Shown here: piece by piece, positions 1-9,164 of the stretch
How positions within the stretch are numbered: position 1 is the first letter of the stretch
Layout: each line of letters begins with the position of its first letter
Assembly: GCF_900108585.1 (NCBI RefSeq)
Contig: NZ_UESZ01000001.1
Span: forward strand, 372,001 to 436,000
From: Branchiibius hedensis
GTDB taxonomy: Bacteria > Actinomycetota > Actinomycetes > Actinomycetales > Dermatophilaceae
Length of the DNA stretch: 64,000 nt
Reading direction: 5' to 3'
Program-made: the position numbers and the translations under genes
The notes under the pieces: model-generated
What the model was told of the DNA's origin: nothing
What the model saw: the letters and a program-made list of their open reading frames with translations, nothing else
The model's database searches: none

Positions 1-79
1 GGCCACTAAGATCGGCCGTCCGCGTCAGGTCTACATCGGCGAGACCGAGCGCAAGTACGTCGCTGCTGACGAGCGCTGA
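1..79 (+). CDS. 3' end of an unidentified CDS
   Basis: Only the last 25 codons are present, read from base 2 to a TGA at 77-79. The tail is basic and polar, with GRPRQVYIGETERKY near its end, and it finishes in AADER. It is followed 16 bp later by a strong hairpin terminator, which supports a real gene end. I do not recognise the family from this fragment and assign no function. Confidence 0.6.
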   Translation, partial: ATKIGRPRQVYIGETERKYVAADER

Positions 80-95
80 TCCGTAACTGAACGAG

Positions 96-131
96 GAAGC
101 GGCCCTGGGACTGTGGTCCCGGGGCCGCTTC
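96..131. terminator. Bidirectional hairpin terminator
   Basis: A near-perfect inverted repeat (arms 96-110 and 117-131, 6-nt loop) lies between two convergent genes. It is followed by TTTG on the plus strand. It probably ends both the partial gene to its left and the minus-strand gene that stops at 141. Confidence 0.8.
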
Positions 132-140
132 GTTTGCCGC

Positions 141-1061
141 TCAGAAGTCGATGCGGACCACGGTGCTGCCGGACGTCGGCTGCTCCGCGTCGTGCCACAC
201 CAGCCCGTCCTCGCCGCGCAACCGCTGCCACTGCCGACTACCGACCGTGACCATGGTGACCTTGTCCGAATCGGCATGGGTCACAGCCCAGTTCGCAACG
301 GCGCGCGCTTCCTGCTCGGACTTCGCCGACACCGTGATCGAGGACCCGGACACCGTGCCCCGCACCCCGCTCTGCGCCGTGAGCTTCGCGGCGGTCGCTG
401 CCGGATCCGCCGTTCCGGTGACCGCATCCAACCGGCAGCCGACCCCTTCAGTCACCTGACCGGACAGCGCCGTCGCCAGCGTCCGGCCCTGGTCGACGTG
501 CTCGTCGTAGGCGTCGGGGAAGCCGCTCTTTTGCACCGACTGTGCGACGTCGCCGACCGAATCAGTCTGCCAGTCGGGCACTTTCAGCATCGCCGAGTAG
601 AACTTGTCGCTCGAGTAGACCGGGTCGAGGATCTGCGCGGAGGTACCCCAACCCATCGACGGGCGTTGCTGGAACAGGCCAAGGGAGTCCCGGTCGCCGT
701 ACGTCAGATTGCGCAGTTTTGACTCCTGGATCGCCGTCGTGAGGGCGATCGTCGCGGCGTGGTCGGGCAAGCCGCGTTTGAGGGTGCCGACGACGGTGAT
801 GGTCGAGGCGTTGGCCGCCTGTTCGGGGGTCCACTCGGACACGAAGGTGTCCGCGCGCACCTGACAGGTCGGACTGCCCCAGTTGTCGCGGGTGTGCTCA
901 TAGAACCGCCACCCGCCGTACCCCAGTCCGGCGATCAGGGCCAACGGCAGCAGGCAACCCAGAGCGCGCCGGACCGGGTGCCGGCGGTGCTCCTCGTCGT
1001 AGAAGTCGTGGTCGTCGAACGCCTCGACGCCACGCGGGTCCTCAGTTGGCGTGGAGGGCAT
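141..1061 (-). CDS. Membrane-anchored lysozyme/transglycosylase-like protein
   Basis: A 306-residue protein with a short acidic cytoplasmic N-terminus, one membrane helix at about residues 33-51 and an extracytoplasmic remainder. Residues 105-140 resemble the SLT/lysozyme-like fold: a candidate catalytic Glu113 in IQES is followed by SLGLFQQR at 126-133 and a tryptophan/glycine stretch. The C-terminal third (about 215-306) looks like a separate small alpha/beta domain. Its start overlaps the end of dapD by 20 bp on the same strand, so the two are probably cotranscribed and translationally coupled. A role in cell-wall turnover is inferred from the fold and from dapD; the family is usually annotated as hypothetical. 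Confidence 0.65.
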   Translation of the reverse strand: MPSTPTEDPRGVEAFDDHDFYDEEHRRHPVRRALGCLLPLALIAGLGYGGWRFYEHTRDNWGSPTCQVRADTFVSEWTPEQAANASTITVVGTLKRGLPDHAATIALTTAIQESKLRNLTYGDRDSLGLFQQRPSMGWGTSAQILDPVYSSDKFYSAMLKVPDWQTDSVGDVAQSVQKSGFPDAYDEHVDQGRTLATALSGQVTEGVGCRLDAVTGTADPAATAAKLTAQSGVRGTVSGSSITVSAKSEQEARAVANWAVTHADSDKVTMVTVGSRQWQRLRGEDGLVWHDAEQPTSGSTVVRIDF

Positions 1062-1974
1062 CGTTGAGCGTGATCCCCGTGCCCTTGCGGGACTTCGCCA
1101 GCACGACGCCGGTCGTGGAGTCGCGGATGAACAGCAGACCGGGCTGCCCGGACAACTCGCGGGCCTTCACGACCTGCCCGTCGGGCAGCGTGACCTTGGT
1201 GCCGGCCGTGACGTAGAGCCCGGCCTCGACCACGCTGTCGTCGCCAAGGCTGATGCCGACGCCCGCTTCGGCCCCGATCAGGCAGCGCTGCCCGATGACG
1301 ACGCGTTCGGTCCCGCCGCCGGAGAGGGTGCCCATGATCGAGGCGCCGCCACCCACGTCGGAGCCGTCACCGACGACGACGCCCTGGGAGATGCGGCCCT
1401 CGACCATGGAGGTGCCCAAGGTGCCGGCGTTGAAGTTGCAGAACCCCTCGTGCATGACCGTCGTGCCGGGCGCCAGGTGCGCGCCCAGGCGCACCCGGTC
1501 GGCATCGGCGATCCGCACACCGGCGGGCACGACGTAGTCGGTCATCCGCGGGAATTTGTCGACGCCGAAGACCGCGACCGGACCGTCCAGCAGCATCCGC
1601 AGCCGCGTCGCCTCGAACCCCTCCACCGCGCAGGGGCCGCGGTTGGTCCACACCACGTTCGTCAGTACGCCGAAGAGCCCGTCCAGGTTGATCGAATTCG
1701 GCAGCACCAACCGGTGGGACAGCAGGTGCAACCGCAAGTAGGCGTCCGGGACGTCCGCGGGCGCCGCGTCCAGGTCGATGCTCACCTGCCGGACCACTCG
1801 ACGTACGCCGCGGGCAGGGTCCTCGTCCGCCAACGCCGCCAGGTCGGCCGGGGCCGCATACGGGTCATCCGCCGGGGCCTGCTCCAGGGCCGGGCTCGGG
1901 AACCACGCGTCGAGCGCCTGCCCCTCATCGGTCAGGGTGATCAGGCCGTATCCCCACGCCGGTCGCTGCGTCAT
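1042..1974 (-). CDS. dapD: 2,3,4,5-tetrahydropyridine-2,6-dicarboxylate N-succinyltransferase
   Basis: A 310-residue DapD of the actinobacterial length class. It uses succinyl-CoA to acylate the open form of tetrahydrodipicolinate in the lysine/meso-diaminopimelate pathway, in the cytosol. The centre of the protein (about 165-270) shows hexapeptide turns typical of a left-handed parallel beta-helix, including [14 protein letters not shown] and [20 protein letters not shown]. The gene is divergent from dapE, which removes the succinyl group later in the same pathway; the two share a 61-bp intergenic region. A TACCCT hexamer lies 7 nt before the ATG, so the mRNA may be leaderless. Confidence 0.93.
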   Translation of the reverse strand: MTQRPAWGYGLITLTDEGQALDAWFPSPALEQAPADDPYAAPADLAALADEDPARGVRRVVRQVSIDLDAAPADVPDAYLRLHLLSHRLVLPNSINLDGLFGVLTNVVWTNRGPCAVEGFEATRLRMLLDGPVAVFGVDKFPRMTDYVVPAGVRIADADRVRLGAHLAPGTTVMHEGFCNFNAGTLGTSMVEGRISQGVVVGDGSDVGGGASIMGTLSGGGTERVVIGQRCLIGAEAGVGISLGDDSVVEAGLYVTAGTKVTLPDGQVVKARELSGQPGLLFIRDSTTGVVLAKSRKGTGITLNDALHAN

Positions 1975-1987
1975 GGCCCCAAGGGTA
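1975..1987 (-). promoter_or_regulatory. Putative leaderless promoter (-10) of dapD
   Basis: On the minus strand TACCCT (1987-1982) is followed by exactly 7 nt and then the dapD ATG. This fits the actinobacterial TANNNT-N6/7-RTG leaderless arrangement. No Shine-Dalgarno sequence is seen. Confidence 0.45.
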
Positions 1988-2035
1988 GGCGACCACGATG
2001 GGCGAGGTCCTACCGTCCCACGGCAAGATGGGGGT

Positions 2036-3100
2036 ATGGCTCACCTCGATCTGCACCAGGACGTCGTGGCGCTGACGGCCGCGCTCTGCGACGTGCCGTC
2101 CGTCAGCAAGGACGAGGGCGAACTCGCCGACGCCATCGAAGCGGCCCTCACACCGCTGACCCATCTGCAGGTGGTGCGCGACGGCAACACCATCGTGGCC
2201 CGCACCGATCTGGGCCGCGCGGAGCGGGTGATCCTGGCCGGGCACATCGACACCGTGCCGATCACCGACCCCCCCAACGTCCCCAGCCAGCGGATCGGCG
2301 GCCGGTTGCTCGGCCGGGGCAGCACCGACATGAAGGGCGGCGTCGCGGTGCAGATGGCGCTCGCGGCCAGCCTGCTCGAACCCAGTCGGGACATCACCTA
2401 CGTCTTCTACGACTGCGAGGAGATCGAGGATCAGTTCAACGGTCTCGGCCGCCTCGCCAGGACCCAGCCCGGTCTGCTCGCCGCCGACTTCGCGGTCCTG
2501 CTGGAGCCCACCGACGGCGGGATCGAAGGCGGCTGCAAAGGCACGCTGCGCGTCGACGTCACGGCCAAGGGCATCTCGGCGCACTCGGCGCGACCGTGGA
2601 ACGGGCACAACGCGATTCACGAGGCGGGCGCGATCCTCGGCCGCCTGTCGGCCTATCAGCCGGCGACCGTGAACGTCGACGGTCTGGACTATCACGAGGC
2701 CCTCAACGCCGTCGGTATCGCCGGCGGGATCGCCGGCAACGTGATCCCGGACAAATGTGTGGTCACCGTGAACTACCGCTTCGCCCCCAACAAGAGCGCC
2801 GCCGAGGCGTTCGAACACGTGCAGCAGGTCTTCAGCGGCTATGTCATCGAGCTCACCGACGCCGCGGACGGTGCCCGCCCGGGGCTGGACAAACCGGCAG
2901 CCCAGGCATTCGTCGCGGCGCTCGGACTGCCCGTGATCGCCAAGGAGGGCTGGACCGACGTGGCCCGGCTGTCGGCCCTCGGGGTGCCGGCGGTGAACTT
3001 CGGCCCAGGCGACCCGAATCTGGCGCACACCGACGACGAATGGTGCGACGAGACCCAGATCACGGATGCGTTGGACGCCCTCACACGTTGGTTACGCTAG
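2036..3100 (+). CDS. dapE: Succinyl-diaminopimelate desuccinylase
   Basis: A 354-residue M20-family amidohydrolase that hydrolyses N-succinyl-LL-diaminopimelate, the step after transamination in the succinylase branch of lysine/peptidoglycan precursor synthesis. Expected di-zinc ligands are visible: His70 with Asp72 in GHIDTVP, Asp98 in GSTDMKGG, and the Glu pair at 128-129 in DCEEIED. The chosen ATG gives the family N-terminus [10 protein letters not shown]; the open frame continues 86 codons upstream, but that part overlaps dapD antisense and has no family resemblance. It is divergent from dapD, and is followed after 4 bp by a DivIVA-like gene. Confidence 0.93.
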   Translation: MAHLDLHQDVVALTAALCDVPSVSKDEGELADAIEAALTPLTHLQVVRDGNTIVARTDLGRAERVILAGHIDTVPITDPPNVPSQRIGGRLLGRGSTDMKGGVAVQMALAASLLEPSRDITYVFYDCEEIEDQFNGLGRLARTQPGLLAADFAVLLEPTDGGIEGGCKGTLRVDVTAKGISAHSARPWNGHNAIHEAGAILGRLSAYQPATVNVDGLDYHEALNAVGIAGGIAGNVIPDKCVVTVNYRFAPNKSAAEAFEHVQQVFSGYVIELTDAADGARPGLDKPAAQAFVAALGLPVIAKEGWTDVARLSALGVPAVNFGPGDPNLAHTDDEWCDETQITDALDALTRWLR

Positions 3101-3104
3101 TTGG

Positions 3105-3434
3105 GTGTTTGTTTTCCTGATCGTCCTGCTGGTGCTGGTCATCGGCCTGGTCGTCGCGGGTGTGGTCGGGATGTACGGCGGCCACCTGGATCCGCCGGTG
3201 CGCACCAGCCCGTTCGAGGAACTGCCGCCGACCGTGCGCCCAGGCGACGTCGATGGACTGCGGTTCGACCAGACGCTGCGCGGCTACCGGATGGGCCAGG
3301 TCGACGACACCCTTGACCGGTTGCGTGACGCGTTGGCGGACAAGGACCGGCAGCTGGCCGAGCAGAGTGCCCGGATCGCCGAGCTCACCGGGCAGCGGCT
3401 GGACAGCCTCACCGACGGCCCCGGGCCGGCGTGA
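3105..3434 (+). CDS. DivIVA-domain membrane protein
   Basis: A 109-residue protein starting with one strongly hydrophobic helix (about residues 1-24) and then a DivIVA-type segment: RPGDVDGLRFDQTLRGYRMG leads into VDDTLDRLRDALADK, followed by a short coiled coil to about residue 95. DivIVA-like modules bind curved membrane and organise polar growth in actinobacteria. GTG at 3105 is preferred because it begins just before the hydrophobic helix; an in-frame ATG at 3066 would overlap dapE by 35 bp. The stop overlaps the next start as GTGA, so it is cotranscribed with the SRPBCC, tag and mannosyltransferase genes. Confidence 0.8.
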   Translation: MFVFLIVLLVLVIGLVVAGVVGMYGGHLDPPVRTSPFEELPPTVRPGDVDGLRFDQTLRGYRMGQVDDTLDRLRDALADKDRQLAEQSARIAELTGQRLDSLTDGPGPA

Positions 3435-3871
3435 CCTCGGTCACCGTCCGTTCGCACAGCGCTGCGGACCCCGCCCGGCTGTGGCGCGCCGCCAGCGAAT
3501 TCGCCCGCCACTCGGCGTACTTCCCGTTCACGACGGTCACGGTCACCAGCGGGACGGGCGAGCAGGTCGGGGACACGATCCTCGGACTGACCCGGATCGG
3601 GCCGCTCACCCTGGCCGACCCAATGACCATCACGACGTACGACGAGCCGCACGGTTACGCCGTACGCAAGACCGGGTCGGTGCTGACCGGGCAGGTTCAG
3701 GTGCAGGTGCGCCCGGACGGTACCGGCAGTGCGGTCGTGTGGACCGCCGACGTCGCCCCGGCCTGGCGCTGGGCGCGGATCGCCGGACCGGTCAACACGC
3801 TGATCTCGCGGGCGGTCTACAGCCACGCCGTGAACGCAATGGCCCGCACCGCGGAGTCACTCGATGGGTGA
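3431..3871 (+). CDS. SRPBCC (START-like) family protein
   Basis: A 146-residue protein with the polyketide-cyclase/START-like pattern: an N-terminal strand followed by PARLWRAASEFARHSAYFP, a central set of beta strands with paired glycine turns, and a long C-terminal helix (about 118-145). The fold binds hydrophobic ligands in a deep cavity, but ligand and reaction cannot be told from sequence. It is translationally coupled to the DivIVA-like gene (GTGA overlap) and overlaps the start of tag by 8 bp. Confidence 0.75.
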   Translation: MTSVTVRSHSAADPARLWRAASEFARHSAYFPFTTVTVTSGTGEQVGDTILGLTRIGPLTLADPMTITTYDEPHGYAVRKTGSVLTGQVQVQVRPDGTGSAVVWTADVAPAWRWARIAGPVNTLISRAVYSHAVNAMARTAESLDG

Positions 3872-4439
3872 CGCGGTGCGGGGCGCGGACGGCAAGGCGC
3901 GCTGCCCCTGGGGAGCCGCCCCGGACTACGTGGCCTATCACGACCAGGAATGGGGCCACCCGGTGCGCGAGGAGGCCGCGTTGCTGGAACGCATCACCCT
4001 CGAGGCGTTCCAGTCGGGGCTTTCCTGGCTGACCATCCTGCGCAAGCGGCCCGCCTTCCGGGTTGCGTTCGCTGATTTCGACCCGGACGCGGTCGCCGCC
4101 TTCACCGACGCCGACCGGGAGCGGCTGATGGCGGACGCCGGGATCGTGCGCAACCGTCGCAAGGTCGACGCCGCGATCGCCAATGCCAAGGCCACCGTCG
4201 CCCTGCGCGCCGACGGGGGATTGGTCGAGTTGTTCTGGTCCTTCCAGCCTTCGCCGGTAACCCGGCCGCAGAACCTCGCCGCCGTGCCCGCCGCCACGCC
4301 GGAATCGGTCGCGCTGGCCAAAGCCCTGCGCGCGAGCGGGTTCGAGCACATCGGGCCGACCACGATGTACGCCGCGATGCAAGCCTGCGGGGTCGTCACC
4401 GATCATCTGGTCGACTGTGATTTCGGCGGTGCGGCATGA
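3864..4439 (+). CDS. tag: DNA-3-methyladenine glycosylase I
   Basis: A 191-residue base-excision enzyme that removes 3-methyladenine from alkylated DNA. The zinc-binding set of the family is visible: Cys14 in ARCPWG, His26 in YVAYHDQEWG, and a late His and Cys spaced four apart in TDHLVDC near the end. The aromatic pocket motif EAFQSGLSWLTILRKR lies at about 46-61. It sits inside a four-gene plus-strand run and overlaps both neighbours by a few bases. The same gene occurs in the M. tuberculosis region that this block resembles. Confidence 0.95.
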   Translation: MGDAVRGADGKARCPWGAAPDYVAYHDQEWGHPVREEAALLERITLEAFQSGLSWLTILRKRPAFRVAFADFDPDAVAAFTDADRERLMADAGIVRNRRKVDAAIANAKATVALRADGGLVELFWSFQPSPVTRPQNLAAVPAATPESVALAKALRASGFEHIGPTTMYAAMQACGVVTDHLVDCDFGGAA

Positions 4440-5680
4440 CCACGGTGACCACGTCCCCGGCGGTGGTGCGGGACACGTGGTGGCAGCGGCTGGCCGCGCA
4501 GCGACTGGTCTGGGCGGTGCTCGGGGTCTACTTGCTCGCGCGGGCCTTCAGTGCGGCCCTGCTGATGTGGATCGCCAGCCAGCAGGATCTGAGCACGATG
4601 CCCGGGGCCAACGGCGCGACCGGGCACGCGTCGTACTGGGACATCACCCACATCTGGGACGGTGACTGGTACCGCACCATCGCCGAGCACGGCTACCCCA
4701 CGCAGTTGCCCCGGGACGAGTCCGGCACGGTGCAACAGAACCCGTGGGCGTTCTTCCCCGCGTTCCCCGTGCTGGTGCGCGGCATCATGACCATCACCGG
4801 TGGCAGCTTCGAGGTCGTGGCACCGACGCTCTCCCTGCTGCTCGGCACCGCGGCCGCCCTGCTGATGATCCCGCTGCTGCGCCCGCGGATCGGAAGCACC
4901 GCGACGCTGTGCACGATCGCGGTCTACGCCACCTTGCCGATGTCGCCGGTGCTGCAGCTGGCCTACACCGAGTCCCTGGCCATGCTGCTGTTGGTCGGAT
5001 TCCTGCTCGCGGTCAGCCGCGAGGACTGGGCGATCGCCGGACTGGTCGCGCTGGCTTTCGGGTTCGCCCGCCCGATCGCACCGCCGCTGGGACTGGTCGC
5101 GCTGGTCGCGGTGATCTGGCGGTGGCGGGCGCGCCGGGACCGACCGATCCCCGGGACCGAGTGGGCCGGGATGGCTTTCCTGTTGGTCAGCTGCGGCGTC
5201 TCCGCGGTGCTGTGGCCGACGATCGCGGGGTTGGTCACGGGCGAATCGGACGCCTACGCGCTCACCCAATCCGCGTGGCGGGCCAGCCGGTCGGTCGAGT
5301 TCTTCGCACCGTGGTTCACCAACCTGCGGTACTTCTTCGGTGCGTGGACGCCGCTGTGGGTGCTCACCATGATCGCCGTGGTGGTGGTGTCGATCATCGG
5401 ACCCTGGGCGTCGGCGCTGGGGCCGGTGCTGCGGGCGTGGGTCGCGGCGTACGCCTTCTACCTGGTGGCCGTCGTGGACGCCTGGACCAGCACCTACCGG
5501 TACGCGATCTTCCTGTTCCCGATCATCGTGGTGTGGATCGGTGCCGGCTGGAAAGACCGCGACGCCCGCGTGCTGATGCGCACGCGGACGGTCGCGTTGG
5601 TCGTGCTCGGACTGGGCTGGCAGGTGTGGTGGTGCTGGACTCTCATGCACGTCCCGTCGCTGCCGTGGAACCCGATCTGA
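4436..5680 (+). CDS. PIG-V-like mannosyltransferase, multi-pass membrane protein
   Basis: A 414-residue protein with about ten hydrophobic helices. The first extracytoplasmic loop carries IWDGDWYRTIAEHGYP (about 72-87) and then FFPAFPVLVRG (about 105-115), which is the signature of the PIG-V (GT76-like) mannosyltransferases that use polyprenyl-phosphate mannose. The aspartate of the WDG motif is the expected catalytic-site residue. A role in mannosylating a cell-envelope lipid or glycan is inferred; the acceptor is unknown. Its ATG overlaps the tag stop codon, and the run ends here, facing the SPFH gene convergently with a 10-bp gap. Confidence 0.82.
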   Translation: MTTVTTSPAVVRDTWWQRLAAQRLVWAVLGVYLLARAFSAALLMWIASQQDLSTMPGANGATGHASYWDITHIWDGDWYRTIAEHGYPTQLPRDESGTVQQNPWAFFPAFPVLVRGIMTITGGSFEVVAPTLSLLLGTAAALLMIPLLRPRIGSTATLCTIAVYATLPMSPVLQLAYTESLAMLLLVGFLLAVSREDWAIAGLVALAFGFARPIAPPLGLVALVAVIWRWRARRDRPIPGTEWAGMAFLLVSCGVSAVLWPTIAGLVTGESDAYALTQSAWRASRSVEFFAPWFTNLRYFFGAWTPLWVLTMIAVVVVSIIGPWASALGPVLRAWVAAYAFYLVAVVDAWTSTYRYAIFLFPIIVVWIGAGWKDRDARVLMRTRTVALVVLGLGWQVWWCWTLMHVPSLPWNPI

Positions 5681-5690
5681 GCTTTGAACC

Positions 5691-6980
5691 TCAGCCCTGC
5701 TGCGGCGGTTGGTACGGCTGCTGCGGGGGAGCCTGGTAGGGCTGTTCCTGGGCCGGCGGCTGCTGCGGCAACTGGTACTGCGGCGGCTCGGCCGCCTCGA
5801 TCTGCGCCGGGGCCGGGGCGTCCGGTACGGAGGTGGCTGGAGCGGGAGCCGCCGCGGGCGCGGAGTCCTCGCTCGACGTACTCGGACGGGCCGGATTGGG
5901 ATCTATCGAGGTGCGGGCAACGGCCTCCGCGTCGGCGACCGCCTTGGCGACGGCCGGGTCGCGCTGGGTCTTGAACCAGTCGGCGACGTTGTCCTCCTCG
6001 ACCGGCGGCGGGTTGTCCGTGGACTCGTACCGGAACGCACCGTCGGGGCCCTGGGTGCCGAAGGACTTGGCGAAGCTCTGCAGCGCCGAGCCGAAGTCCG
6101 CGGGCAGCACCCACACCTTGTTGGCAGTGCCCTCGGCCATCTTGGGCAGGGTGTTGAGGTACTGGTAGGCCAGCAATTCCGGCGTGGGCTTGCTGGCCCG
6201 GATCGCCGCGAAGGTCTTCTCGATCGACTTGGCCTCACCCTGTGCCCGCAGGTAGGCGGCCGCCCGGTCACCCTCGGCGCGCAGGATCGCCGACTGTCGC
6301 TCACCCTCCGCGCCCAGGATCGCGGCCTGCTTGGCGCCTTCGGCGGCCAGGATCCGGCTCTGCTTGTCACCCTCGGCCGACTTGATCGCCGACTCCCGAT
6401 GTCCTTCTGCCGCAAGGATGGTCGCGCGCTTCTCGCGGTCGGCCTTCATCTGCTTCTCCATCGACTCCTGGATGGAGGGCGGCGGGAAGATCGACTTCAA
6501 CTCGACCCGGGCCACGCGCAGACCCCAGCGGCCGGTGGCCTCGTCGAGGACGCCACGCAACTGGCTGTTGATCCGCTCGCGGGAGGTCAACGTCTCCTCC
6601 AGCGTCATGCCGCCGACGACGTTGCGCAGCGTGGTGGTGGTCAACTGCTCGACACCGACGATGTAGTCGTTGATCTCGTAGACCGCGGCGCGGGGGTCAG
6701 TGACCTGGAAGTAGACGACCGTGTCGATCTGGACGGTCAGGTTGTCCTCGGTGATCACCGGCTGCGGCGGGAAGGAGACCACGCGCTCACGCAGGTCGAC
6801 CTTGGCCCGGATCCGGTCGATGAACGGGATCAGGAAGGTCAGCTGCCCCGACACCGTCTTGGTGTAGCGGCCCAGCCGCTCGATCACGGCGGCCTCGGCC
6901 TGTGGCACCAGCGCCACGGATTTCGCGACGATGATGATCGCAAACAGCACGATCACGATCGCGACGATCAATGCAGCCAT
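5691..6980 (-). CDS. SPFH/band-7 (stomatin-like) membrane protein
   Basis: A 429-residue protein with an N-terminal membrane helix (about 1-24), a band-7 domain (about 25-180; VDLRERVVSFPPQPVITEDN and VGGMTLEETLTSRERIN) and a long alanine/glutamate-rich coiled coil in which AEG recurs about every seven residues (190-255). The last hundred residues are rich in proline, alanine and glutamine, ending in PQQPYQPPQQ-type repeats. Such proteins form membrane microdomain scaffolds. It lies 1 bp downstream of an NfeD gene on the same strand; this pairing is the usual one for these families and supports a joint membrane quality-control role. Confidence 0.9.
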   Translation of the reverse strand: MAALIVAIVIVLFAIIIVAKSVALVPQAEAAVIERLGRYTKTVSGQLTFLIPFIDRIRAKVDLRERVVSFPPQPVITEDNLTVQIDTVVYFQVTDPRAAVYEINDYIVGVEQLTTTTLRNVVGGMTLEETLTSRERINSQLRGVLDEATGRWGLRVARVELKSIFPPPSIQESMEKQMKADREKRATILAAEGHRESAIKSAEGDKQSRILAAEGAKQAAILGAEGERQSAILRAEGDRAAAYLRAQGEAKSIEKTFAAIRASKPTPELLAYQYLNTLPKMAEGTANKVWVLPADFGSALQSFAKSFGTQGPDGAFRYESTDNPPPVEEDNVADWFKTQRDPAVAKAVADAEAVARTSIDPNPARPSTSSEDSAPAAAPAPATSVPDAPAPAQIEAAEPPQYQLPQQPPAQEQPYQAPPQQPYQPPQQG

Positions 6981-6981
6981 C

Positions 6982-7449
6982 TCAATCCACTCCTACTTCA
7001 TTCCCCGATGGACCGGCCGCTAGTCGCGGCCGGCTGACGACGGCGGTGGCGCCGTCGATGCGTTCGACGATCACCTGCTCACCGCTAGTGAACGAATCGT
7101 CCGGATCGGCCGGTTCCGCGGACCAGACGTCGCCGTCGATGCGGATCTGGCCACCGGTGTTGCCGAAGGCGCCCAGGGTGGTGGCCGTGCGGCCGATCAG
7201 GGCATCGATGCCGGTGGGCACGATCGGGCCGTCGGTCATTTTGCGCTTGAGCACCGGGCGGACCCCCACGACCAACAACACGCTGATCAACGCGAAGACG
7301 AGCGCGGCCAGCCAGACCGGTGCGCCGAACACTGCCGCGACCGCAGCAGCGAGCGCGCCGCCACCGAGCATGAGCAGGAACAGATCGCCGCTCAGGGTTT
7401 CGCCCGCGATGAGCAGGAGACCCACCACCAGCCAGATCACCGCCGCCAT
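6982..7449 (-). CDS. NfeD-family membrane protein
   Basis: A 155-residue short NfeD (NfeD1b class, without the ClpP-like protease domain). It has three hydrophobic segments (about 4-20, 24-45 and 48-64) and a C-terminal OB-fold-like beta domain (about 78-150) containing LIGRTATTLGAFGNTGGQ. NfeD proteins partner stomatin-like proteins, and here the SPFH gene follows after a single base. No transport or catalytic motif is seen. Confidence 0.88.
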   Translation of the reverse strand: MAAVIWLVVGLLLIAGETLSGDLFLLMLGGGALAAAVAAVFGAPVWLAALVFALISVLLVVGVRPVLKRKMTDGPIVPTGIDALIGRTATTLGAFGNTGGQIRIDGDVWSAEPADPDDSFTSGEQVIVERIDGATAVVSRPRLAAGPSGNEVGVD

Positions 7450-7570
7450 GTTGTGAGTCTTTCACGCGCACGGTTACCTGCGGGTGGGGGTACTGGAGGC
7501 AGGATTTCGCCGCAGGCGCAGGAGGCTGCGATAATGGCGGGCAGTCCCGCGACACGGAAGGAAAACATCC

Positions 7571-7738
7571 ATGGCGGCCATGAAGCCCCGCACCGGAGAC
7601 GGACCCCTCGAGGTGACCAAGGAGGGTCGGAGCATCCTGCTGCGCATGCCGTTGGAAGGCGGTGGCCGGCTGGTCGTGGAGATGAACGCCGAGGAAGCTC
7701 AGGCGCTCGGCGACGCGATCAAGGGATGCCTCGGCTGA
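7571..7738 (+). CDS. DUF3117 small conserved protein
   Basis: A complete 55-residue ORF. It matches the near-invariant actinobacterial DUF3117 protein (start MAAMKPRTGDGPLEVTKEG, end DAIKGCLG). Function is unknown. A ribosome-binding site (GGAAGGAAAA) sits 6-8 nt before the ATG, and a GATAAT hexamer lies about 35 nt upstream. It is monocistronic, ending 16 bp before a perfect bidirectional terminator. The same gene lies beside the sigE block in M. tuberculosis (Rv1211). Confidence 0.93.
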   Translation: MAAMKPRTGDGPLEVTKEGRSILLRMPLEGGGRLVVEMNAEEAQALGDAIKGCLG

Positions 7739-7754
7739 GGTCCCGCACTCTTTG

Positions 7755-7797
7755 ACGACGAACGCCCCGGTCCCTTAAGGACCGGGGCGTTCGTCGT
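7755..7797. terminator. Bidirectional hairpin terminator
   Basis: A perfect 19-bp inverted repeat (7755-7773 and 7779-7797) with a 5-nt loop CTTAA separates the convergent DUF3117 and O-methyltransferase genes. The flanks are not U-rich, so termination would depend on stem stability. Confidence 0.85.
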
Positions 7798-7807
7798 ACG
7801 TGCAGGG

Positions 7808-8443
7808 TCAGGCGCGCTTAACGCAGACCAGCAGACCGTCGCCCACCGGCAGCAGCGCGGTCGCCAGGTCTTCGCGTTCCCGTAACTGCTTGCTCAGGTC
7901 GCGCAGCAGCACGGTCGTGTCGTCCCGCGCTGCGGGGTCGGCGACCTTGTCATGCCACAACATGTTGTCGATGGCCACCACGCCACCGGGACGGACGATC
8001 CGAAGGGCATGCTCGACGTACGCCGGGTATTGGCTTTTGGCGCCATCCACCAGCACCAGGTCGTAGGCCCCGTCCGCCAACCGCGGCAGCACGTCCAACG
8101 CGTTGCCGGTGATGGTGCGGGTCCGCGCGGGTGCGATACCGGCAGCCGCGTACGCCTGTTTCGCGGCGCGCTGGTGCTCGGCCTTGATGTCGATCGTGGT
8201 CAGGATGCCGTCGTCGGGCATCCCGGACAGCAACCACAGCCCGGACACGCCAGCGCCCGTTCCGATCTCGACAACGGTGCGCGCGGCGTTGGCAGCCGCC
8301 AGCACCTGCAAGGTGGCACCGGTGCCCGCACCGATCGGGGTGGCCCCCAACTGCTCACCGCGCTCGCGGGCCGCCGTGACCACCTCAGGCTCAGGGACGA
8401 AGTCCTCGGCGTAACTCTGACTGGCCGGCTTCAGGGTGTTCAT
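7808..8443 (-). CDS. O-methyltransferase (class I SAM-dependent)
   Basis: A 211-residue methyltransferase of the COMT-like family (Pfam Methyltransf_3). SAM-binding motif I is [11 protein letters not shown] at about 58-68, followed by TIDIKAEHQ; the metal/substrate region [13 protein letters not shown] and the [11 protein letters not shown] motif follow. The ATG at 8443 is taken because the family N-terminus begins there; the reading frame extends upstream only into the sigE promoter. An orthologue (Rv1220c) lies divergently next to sigE in M. tuberculosis, as here. Substrate unknown. Confidence 0.88.
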   Translation of the reverse strand: MNTLKPASQSYAEDFVPEPEVVTAARERGEQLGATPIGAGTGATLQVLAAANAARTVVEIGTGAGVSGLWLLSGMPDDGILTTIDIKAEHQRAAKQAYAAAGIAPARTRTITGNALDVLPRLADGAYDLVLVDGAKSQYPAYVEHALRIVRPGGVVAIDNMLWHDKVADPAARDDTTVLLRDLSKQLREREDLATALLPVGDGLLVCVKRA

Positions 8444-8487
8444 CACCCCATCCTCACACCCAGGGTCGGCATCCGAAGAAAATAGCC

Positions 8488-8513
8488 GGAACAAAGCCCC
8501 GCGGCCTACCGTT
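8488..8513 (+). promoter_or_regulatory. Putative ECF-type promoter of sigE
   Basis: GGAACA (8488-8493), 16 nt, then CGTT (8510-8513) matches the SigH/SigE-type consensus GGAACA-N16/17-CGTT known in mycobacteria. Transcription would start a few bases before the ATG at 8523, giving an almost leaderless mRNA and autoregulation by SigE or a related ECF factor. Confidence 0.6.
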
Positions 8514-8522
8514 GTCAGTGTT

Positions 8523-9164
8523 ATGACGGAAGTCTCGCAAAACGCCACCACGACGCTCGGGTCCCCGCCCGACGGCGGCGCACCGTGGACCCCGCCCACC
8601 TGGGAAGAGATCGTCCGGGAGCACTCGGCCCGCGTCTACCGGTTGTCCTACCGGCTGACCGGCAACGTGCACGACGCCGAGGATCTCACCCACGATGTCT
8701 TCGTGCGGGTCTTCCGGTCCCTGCACTCCTATCAGCCGGGCACGTTCGAGGGCTGGCTGCACCGCATCACCACCAACGTGTTCCTTGACAAGATGCGCCG
8801 CAAGCAGCGGATCCGCTTCGACGCCTTGTCTGATGAGGCCGCGGCCCGGCTGCCCGCCCGATCCGCTGACCCGCAGCAGGTCCTGACCGATGCCGCGTTC
8901 GATGACGACATCCAGCGCGCGCTCGATGCCCTGCCGCCGGACTTCCGCGCCGCGGTGGTCCTGTGCGATATCGAGGGCCTGTCCTATGAAGAGATCGCCG
9001 CGACGTTGGATGTGAAGCTCGGCACCGTCCGCTCACGGATCCACCGTGGCCGGGCGCAGTTGCGCGAGGCGCTGGCGCACCGTGCCCCGGCGCCGCGGCC
9101 GGTGGTGCAGGCGCCCGCACGCTCCCGGGCGGGTATCGGTGGTGTGCTTCCGGGGACCCGCTGA
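8523..9164 (+). CDS. sigE: ECF RNA polymerase sigma factor SigE
   Basis: A 213-residue ECF sigma factor. Region 2 spans about 30-95 ([20 protein letters not shown], then [20 protein letters not shown]) and region 4 about 140-190 ([20 protein letters not shown], then [17 protein letters not shown]). The ATG is 10 nt after a perfect ECF -10 core. The stop codon shares one base with the start of a zinc anti-sigma factor. The order O-methyltransferase, sigE, anti-sigma, tatB, mrp is that of the M. tuberculosis sigE locus, so a cell-envelope stress role is well supported by context. Confidence 0.93.
   Translation: MTEVSQNATTTLGSPPDGGAPWTPPTWEEIVREHSARVYRLSYRLTGNVHDAEDLTHDVFVRVFRSLHSYQPGTFEGWLHRITTNVFLDKMRRKQRIRFDALSDEAAARLPARSADPQQVLTDAAFDDDIQRALDALPPDFRAAVVLCDIEGLSYEEIAATLDVKLGTVRSRIHRGRAQLREALAHRAPAPRPVVQAPARSRAGIGGVLPGTR

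Noticed and set aside
1051-3120. Long plus-strand reading frame of about 690 codons
   Set aside because: It lies antisense to dapD and out of frame with dapE; composition is Arg/Gly/Ala-rich shadow sequence typical of high-GC DNA and it has no family motifs.
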